Assembly: GCA_958415865.1 (NCBI GenBank)
Contig: CATYZV010000049.1
Coordinates: forward strand, 1 to 9,319
Length of the DNA: 9,319 nt
Origin: an uncultured Selenomonadaceae bacterium
GTDB lineage: Bacteria > Bacillota > Negativicutes > Selenomonadales > Selenomonadaceae
Reading direction: 5' to 3'
Part shown: piece by piece, positions 6,672-9,319 of the stretch
Position numbering within the stretch: position 1 is the first letter of the stretch
How the letters are laid out: the number at the start of each line of letters is the position of its first letter
Made by a program: the position numbers and the translations under genes
Notes under the pieces: generated by a model
What the model was told of the DNA's origin: nothing
What the model saw: only the letters and a program-made list of their open reading frames with translations
Databases searched by the model: none

Positions 6672-7664
6672 ATGATAAATACCCTTAAAATATACAAGGC
6701 AGACACGACTTATCCTTATCACAACCTCGCCATAGAAGAATACCTGACTACACACGTCCATGGCGGCGAATTGATATTATACCTATGGCAAAACAGCCAT
6801 ACTGTAGTCATCGGGCGCAATCAAAACGCCTGGAAGGAATGCCGCGTCAGCGAATTGGAACAGGACGGCGGACACGTAGTGCGCCGCCTCTCCGGCGGCG
6901 GTGCAGTCTACCACGACATGGGCAATCTAAACTTCACCTTCTGCGTGAAGAAAGCAGATTACGACGTGCAAAAACAGCTCCGTGTCATCTTGGAGGCAGT
7001 CAAGGAACTCGGAGCCAACGCCGAAAAGACAGGGCGCAACGACATCACCATCGACGGCAGAAAATTCTCCGGCAATGCCTTTTACCGGACGGGAGACTGC
7101 TGCTACCATCACGGCACACTGCTCTTGAACGTCGACACCTCCGTCATGACGAAGTACCTCAATGTGGACAAGGCAAAACTACAGGCAAAAGGCGTGGACT
7201 CCGTAAAATCCCGCGTCGCCAACCTAATTGAATACATTCCCGATATCACAGTCGAAAAAACAGCAGCAGCACTCATAAAAGCCGCCGAAAAAGTCTACTC
7301 CTGCCCGGCACAGCTCATATGCTCCGCCGACTTGGACACAAGCAAAATCAGCGAATTAGAACAGAAATTCTCCGACTGGAACTGGATATTCGGCAGGAAA
7401 ATTCCTTTTACCAACCAGCTGAAAAAACGCTACAGCTGGGGCGATATAGAAATTCACCTCGCTGTTGATGCAGGCACGATAAAACAGATAAACATCTACT
7501 CCGACATGATGGAGCAGGATGTAATCCTATCACTCAAGCAGCATTTATTGAACTGCCCCTATAACAAGAAAGATATCTTAGAACAGGCACAGGCAAGCTT
7601 TAAATCTGATGTACCTGAACAAATTAAAGCAGATATACTCACATTGCTGAATAGAGAAATTTAA
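6672..7664 (+). CDS. lplA: Lipoate-protein ligase A
   Basis: This 330-residue enzyme activates free lipoate with ATP and attaches it to the target lysine of lipoyl-domain proteins, here most likely K64 of GcvH. The biotin/lipoate ligase fold is shown by RRLSGGGAVYHD (71-82) and GRKFSGNAFY (129-138), with the conserved lysine K131 equivalent to the catalytic lysine of LplA enzymes. The residues from about 250 onward match the small C-terminal accessory domain of full-length ligases. This, with K131 and the overall length, argues for a true ligase rather than an octanoyl transferase. The gene starts 8 bases after gcvPB with a modest GAGG site (6662-6665) overlapping the gcvPB stop. Placement in the glycine-induced operon suggests lipoate scavenging; no lipA or lipB is present in the window. 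Confidence 0.95.
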   Translation: MINTLKIYKADTTYPYHNLAIEEYLTTHVHGGELILYLWQNSHTVVIGRNQNAWKECRVSELEQDGGHVVRRLSGGGAVYHDMGNLNFTFCVKKADYDVQKQLRVILEAVKELGANAEKTGRNDITIDGRKFSGNAFYRTGDCCYHHGTLLLNVDTSVMTKYLNVDKAKLQAKGVDSVKSRVANLIEYIPDITVEKTAAALIKAAEKVYSCPAQLICSADLDTSKISELEQKFSDWNWIFGRKIPFTNQLKKRYSWGDIEIHLAVDAGTIKQINIYSDMMEQDVILSLKQHLLNCPYNKKDILEQAQASFKSDVPEQIKADILTLLNREI

Positions 7665-7680
7665 CGGAGGTGGTACTGAT

Positions 7681-9045
7681 ATGGAGAACCGCGAAAATTT
7701 TGACTTAGCGATAATCGGCGCAGGTCCCGGCGGCTACGAAGCTGCCGTCTTTGCGGCCAAGCATGGCTTAAAGACCGCATTGATTGAAAAGAACGCACTG
7801 GGCGGAACCTGCCTCAACAATGGCTGTATTCCCACTAAAACACTGCTGCACACGGCAGAGCTATACCACGATATCGCATCTCAAGCCGACAAAATAGGCT
7901 TAAACTGCACAGGGCTTGCTTACGACATGGCACAGATGCAGCAGCGCAAAGCAGAAGTCATCGCCTCATTGCAAGACGGCATAGCCAAGCTGATGAAAGC
8001 GCATAAAATCACCGTCATACACGGCACGGCACAAATCACCGGCACGAATGAAATCACCGTTTCCGGCGGCGAAGAAACGATACTGACAGCCGATAAAATC
8101 CTCATAACAAGCGGCTCCGTCCCCGCAGTACCGCCGATAGAAGGCGCAGAGCTCACCATAACAAGCGATGACTTACTGGCTGAAAACAGCGTATTTGACA
8201 GCCTAATAATCATCGGCGGCGGTGTCATCGGCATTGAATTTGCCTCGCTTTACACCAGTTTAGGCAAAAAAGTCATCGTTATAGAAGCACTAGACCGCAT
8301 CCTAGCCAACATGGACAAAGAATTTGCCCAAAGCATCAAAATGCTATTGACTAAGCGCGGCGCACAGATAAAAGCAAAAGCCGCCGTCAGCAAAATAGAA
8401 ACCGACAACACAGGCAAAATCATCTGCCATTACAGCGAAAAAGGCAAAGAAGAAACAGCCTCAGCCGATGCCGTACTCATGGCAGCAGGCAGGCGAGCCT
8501 TCAGCCAAGGACTTTGGAGCAGCAGCGTAGATATCGCCGCTGAAAAAGGAAAAATAAAAGTCAACGAACATTACCGGACCAGCTGCCCTGACATCTACGC
8601 AGCAGGAGACGTAATCGGAGGCATCCAGCTCGCCCACACCGCCACCGCCGAAGCCGTCAACGCCGTCTGCCATATGCTGAATCTGCCGCCCAAATACGAC
8701 ACCTCACTTATTCCTAGCTGCATCTACACCAATCCCGAAATAGCCTCCGTAGGACTGACTGCCGACGAAGCAAAAAAAGCCAACCTCAAGATTACAGCCG
8801 TAAAATATCCCATGGGAGCCAACGGCAAATCACTGCTATCCCTCCAAGAACGCGGCTTTATAAAAATCATCGCCGACGCACAGTCAAAACAAATCCTCGG
8901 AGCACAGCTAATGTGCGCCAGAGCCACCGACATGATAAGCCAATTCACCCAAGCCATCGCCCACAAGCTGACATTGGACGACTTAGGCAGCATAATCTAT
9001 CCCCACCCTACATTTAATGAAGCAATCGGCAAAGCATTGGAATAG
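7681..9045 (+). CDS. lpdA: Dihydrolipoyl dehydrogenase (glycine cleavage L protein)
   Basis: This 454-residue flavoprotein reoxidises dihydrolipoyl-GcvH with NAD+, closing the glycine cleavage cycle. Motifs in order are the FAD dinucleotide fold GAGPGG (13-18), the redox disulphide C44/C49 in GGTCLNNGCIPTK, the NAD-binding GGGVIG (179-184) followed by E202, which favours NAD over NADP, the second FAD motif DIYAAGD (304-310), and the catalytic His-Glu pair H442/E447 in HPTFNE. There is no N-terminal lipoyl domain of the kind fused to some Lpd proteins. GGAGGT (7666-7671) lies nine bases before ATG, 16 bases after lplA. Its position in the gcv operon indicates dedicated use here, although sharing with 2-oxoacid dehydrogenases elsewhere in the genome is possible. 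It is the last gene before the terminator. Confidence 0.97.
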   Translation: MENRENFDLAIIGAGPGGYEAAVFAAKHGLKTALIEKNALGGTCLNNGCIPTKTLLHTAELYHDIASQADKIGLNCTGLAYDMAQMQQRKAEVIASLQDGIAKLMKAHKITVIHGTAQITGTNEITVSGGEETILTADKILITSGSVPAVPPIEGAELTITSDDLLAENSVFDSLIIIGGGVIGIEFASLYTSLGKKVIVIEALDRILANMDKEFAQSIKMLLTKRGAQIKAKAAVSKIETDNTGKIICHYSEKGKEETASADAVLMAAGRRAFSQGLWSSSVDIAAEKGKIKVNEHYRTSCPDIYAAGDVIGGIQLAHTATAEAVNAVCHMLNLPPKYDTSLIPSCIYTNPEIASVGLTADEAKKANLKITAVKYPMGANGKSLLSLQERGFIKIIADAQSKQILGAQLMCARATDMISQFTQAIAHKLTLDDLGSIIYPHPTFNEAIGKALE

Positions 9046-9051
9046 CGAAAA

Positions 9052-9086
9052 AGCCATGATGTTTTTTAGCATCATGGCTCTTTTTT
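9052..9086. terminator. Strong, probably bidirectional intrinsic terminator
   Basis: A perfect 10-bp stem AGCCATGATG (9052-9061) with CATCATGGCT (9070-9079) is followed on the + strand by TTTTTT (9081-9086). An A-tract (9048-9052) on the other side supplies a T-tract when read on the - strand. It therefore probably ends both the gcv operon and the convergent acyl carrier protein gene, whose stop codon is at 9085-9087. Confidence 0.9.
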
Positions 9087-9319
9087 ACCAATTTTTTCTT
9101 CTATTATAACTACGTAAAGCAGATGGTACGCCCTTACTAAAACTTCTTTCATTATATTTGGGCTTATCCTGCGTAAGAATATCCCCAAAAATATCTCCAA
9201 AAATATCCTGAAAATGTGCTTGGGAATCTATATATTTTACGATATCTTCAACAGTTCTTATCTTTTCTGCTGCTTCATCGGGAATTTCTGCGCCAAATTC
9301 TTCTTCAAAAGCCATAATT
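9085..9319 (-). CDS. Acyl carrier protein, C-terminal part with unusual extension (cut by window edge)
   Basis: The translated frame begins inside the conserved third helix region of acyl carrier proteins: [20 protein letters not shown] followed by [13 protein letters not shown]. The first ATG in the window (9313-9315, - strand) is this internal Met, since an in-frame Ile codon precedes it. The true start and the phosphopantetheine-bearing DSL serine lie beyond the edge. ACPs carry acyl chains in fatty-acid or related synthesis and normally end near YI plus a few residues. Here about 44 more residues follow before TAA at 9085-9087: a repeat-like [10 protein letters not shown] segment, then a basic stretch rich in K, R, N and Y ending RRKNW. 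The tail might be a genuine extension, a drifted stop, or an ACP-domain protein that is not the housekeeping AcpP. Confidence 0.8.
   Translation of the reverse strand, partial: IMAFEEEFGAEIPDEAAEKIRTVEDIVKYIDSQAHFQDIFGDIFGDILTQDKPKYNERSFSKGVPSALRSYNRRKNW
9178..9213. repeat. Three tandem 12-bp repeats inside the ACP tail
   Basis: AATATCCCCAAA (9178-9189), AATATCTCCAAA (9190-9201) and AATATCCTGAAA (9202-9213) are direct in-frame repeats. On the - strand they encode the repeating FGDI-like segment of the acyl carrier protein extension. Each unit is four codons, so gain or loss of a unit would keep the reading frame. Confidence 0.8.

Noticed and set aside
9085..9315. A free-standing 76-residue small protein starting at the in-window ATG
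   Set aside because: The Met is the internal residue of the conserved I/V-M-A-x-E-E-E-F segment of acyl carrier proteins and the frame stays open to the window edge, so the gene starts outside.
1..9319. Mobile elements, CRISPR arrays, tRNA or rRNA genes, phage or defence genes
   Set aside because: No transposase, terminal repeats, spaced direct repeats or RNA gene signatures were seen; all space is taken by metabolic genes and their control regions.

Overview
The window carries two co-directional metabolic transcription units on the + strand and the 3' end of a convergent gene on the - strand. Split GcvPA/GcvPB subunits, a T-box leader, a tandem glycine riboswitch and strong AGGAGG-type ribosome sites point to an anaerobic member of the Bacillota of moderate GC content. 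A Negativicutes or Clostridia gut-type organism is a reasonable guess, but the genus cannot be read from the sequence.

Unit 1 (about 63-2017) has a sigma-A-type promoter, a complete T-box leader (about 111-324), an Lrp/AsnC-family regulator, and a fold-type I PLP aminotransferase overlapping it by 4 bases. The most plausible specifier codon is GCU (Ala), so the unit probably responds to uncharged tRNA-Ala. The aminotransferase may therefore serve alanine metabolism. A perfect 8-bp inverted repeat spans the promoter and is a candidate operator, perhaps for the encoded Lrp-like protein.

Unit 2 (about 2018-9086) has its own promoter, then a tandem glycine riboswitch whose second P1 helix shares bases with an intrinsic terminator (ON-switch logic). 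The genes follow in the order gcvT, gcvH, gcvPA, gcvPB, lplA and lpdA. This is a full set of glycine cleavage proteins (T, H, P as two subunits, L) plus the ligase that attaches lipoate to GcvH. A strong, probably bidirectional terminator closes the operon. Glycine should switch on its own oxidation to CO2, NH3, NADH and methylene-tetrahydrofolate, and lplA is induced together with its apo-protein substrate GcvH.

At the right edge, on the - strand, is the C-terminal part of an acyl carrier protein. Its usual end is followed by about 44 extra residues, including a short repeat encoded by three 12-bp tandem units.

There is no sign of mobile elements, CRISPR, tRNA or rRNA genes. The two stretches of about 300 bases or more without a gene (1-359 and 2018-2319) are largely filled by promoters and RNA switches. 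Nothing here looks like an entirely new system. The points most worth a second look are the T-box-controlled Lrp/aminotransferase pair with its promoter inverted repeat, the stacked RNA controls with no visible terminator between the two units, and the tailed acyl carrier protein.
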